Of a stretch of DNA of 33,655 nt, positions 33,503-33,655 are shown in pieces (the first letter of the stretch is position 1; each line of letters begins with the position of its first letter). The notes below the pieces were generated by a model, which saw nothing but the letters and a program-made list of their open reading frames with translations, made no database searches and had not been told where the DNA came from. Location of the stretch: assembly GCA_029782215.1 (NCBI GenBank), contig JAKOVD010000083.1, forward strand, positions 1 to 33,655, in the 5' to 3' direction. The translations under genes were made by a program, and so were the position numbers. Source of the DNA: Chloroflexota bacterium (GTDB taxonomy: Bacteria > Chloroflexota > Anaerolineae > J102).

Positions 33503-33562
33503 GACTCCTTCGATTGATAGACTGGTGTCGACCAAAACAACCACGTCACAATCGGAGGAGTC
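33503..33562 (+). promoter_or_regulatory. Inverted repeat sequestering a ribosome site
   Basis: GACTCCTTCGATTG (33503-33516) and CAATCGGAGGAGTC (33549-33562) pair over 14 positions in RNA (13 Watson-Crick and one G-U). The right arm contains the GGAGGAG ribosome site of the gene at 33566. A TGATAGACT extended -10 (33515-33523) lies between the arms, so a transcript from it would lack the left arm and stay translatable, whereas read-through RNA would be blocked. Confidence 0.6.
33515..33523 (+). promoter_or_regulatory. Extended -10 promoter of the last gene
   Basis: TGATAGACT (TG at 33515-33516, TAGACT at 33518-33523) matches the extended -10 form seen at other promoters in this window. No clear -35 is visible. 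Transcription would begin near 33530. Confidence 0.4.
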
Positions 33563-33565
33563 ACG

Positions 33566-33655
33566 ATGGAGTCTACCACATTAGAGACGGCCTTGTCTGT
33601 GCTTGAGATCGAGGAGGCAAGTCAGGTTCTGAGTCTGTATGACCACATGCGCAGG
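33566..33655 (+). CDS. Start of an unidentified gene, possibly a transposase (partial)
   Basis: ATG 33566, preceded by GGAGGAG, opens a frame that runs off the window after 30 codons (METTLE-like start: MESTTLETALSVLEIEEASQ, then VLSLYDHMRR). The helical, acidic opening does not identify a family. The RNA inverted repeat that would hide its ribosome site in read-through transcripts is a feature known from insertion-sequence transposase genes such as those of IS10 and IS50. It is therefore a candidate transposase at the left end of an IS, but terminal repeats cannot be confirmed from this side alone. Confidence 0.5.
   Translation, partial: MESTTLETALSVLEIEEASQVLSLYDHMRR

Overview
The window looks like chromosomal DNA from a Chloroflexota bacterium (Anaerolineae/Caldilineae-like). 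This is inferred from secreted proteins with long Pro/Thr linkers ending in W-(L/M)-P-L-L-H-R, two luciferase-like (LLM) oxidoreductases, a VIT/vWA surface protein, and intergenic arrays of degenerate 7-bp repeats. No rRNA or taxonomic marker gene is present, so the assignment rests on general familiarity and not on a search.

Left part (1-6000): an accessory, less GC-rich and decayed region. It holds the tail of a secreted protein beside a long hairpin, a nuclease-fold-like gene broken by one in-frame TGA, a HEPN-domain protein, a 35-codon hsdR remnant on the minus strand, a secreted SNase-SH3-excalibur nuclease and a Pro/Thr-linker membrane protein. Between the last of these and a tRNA-Arg(UCU) is a compact unit with a promoter, several helices and an intrinsic terminator, which I read as an undescribed ~130-nt RNA. 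The tRNA has an unusual mismatched 5' acceptor end.

Middle part (6207-17773): envelope and transport genes. These are a GT39/PMT-type glycosyltransferase, a minus-strand secreted protein with the C-terminal W-M-P-L-L-H-R-R motif, a VIT+vWA protein, an operon of a degenerate single-domain sugar-type ABC ATPase, an MFS carrier and an LLM oxidoreductase, then a lipoprotein with two repeated domains and a secreted PA14-like protein.

Right part (17901-32765): a probable catabolic cluster. An XRE-cupin regulator is divergent from a YgeY-like M20 hydrolase, with two good promoters and a TGTCAA/TTGACA dyad between them. Mostly on the plus strand follow an LLM oxidoreductase, a four-helix-bundle protein, a 2-oxoacid/acetoin-type dehydrogenase (E1 alpha, E1 beta, a stand-alone lipoyl protein and a catalytic-only E2), a TRZ/ATZ-type amidohydrolase, an SDR, an isochorismatase-family hydrolase, an iron alcohol dehydrogenase, an aldehyde dehydrogenase, a second SDR, a zinc-free MDR oxidoreductase and an ACT-domain protein. 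Together they suggest that a nitrogenous compound is opened by hydrolases and its carbon skeleton oxidised to an acyl-CoA. The substrate cannot be read from the sequence.

Right edge: a helical Chloroflexota-type protein on the minus strand, then the first 30 codons of a gene whose ribosome-binding site is the 3' arm of a 14-bp inverted repeat. That arrangement is typical of transposase genes protected from outside transcription. Gaps between genes in the right half repeatedly carry period-7 arrays, one of which encodes the tail of the E2 protein and another of which runs up to a start codon.
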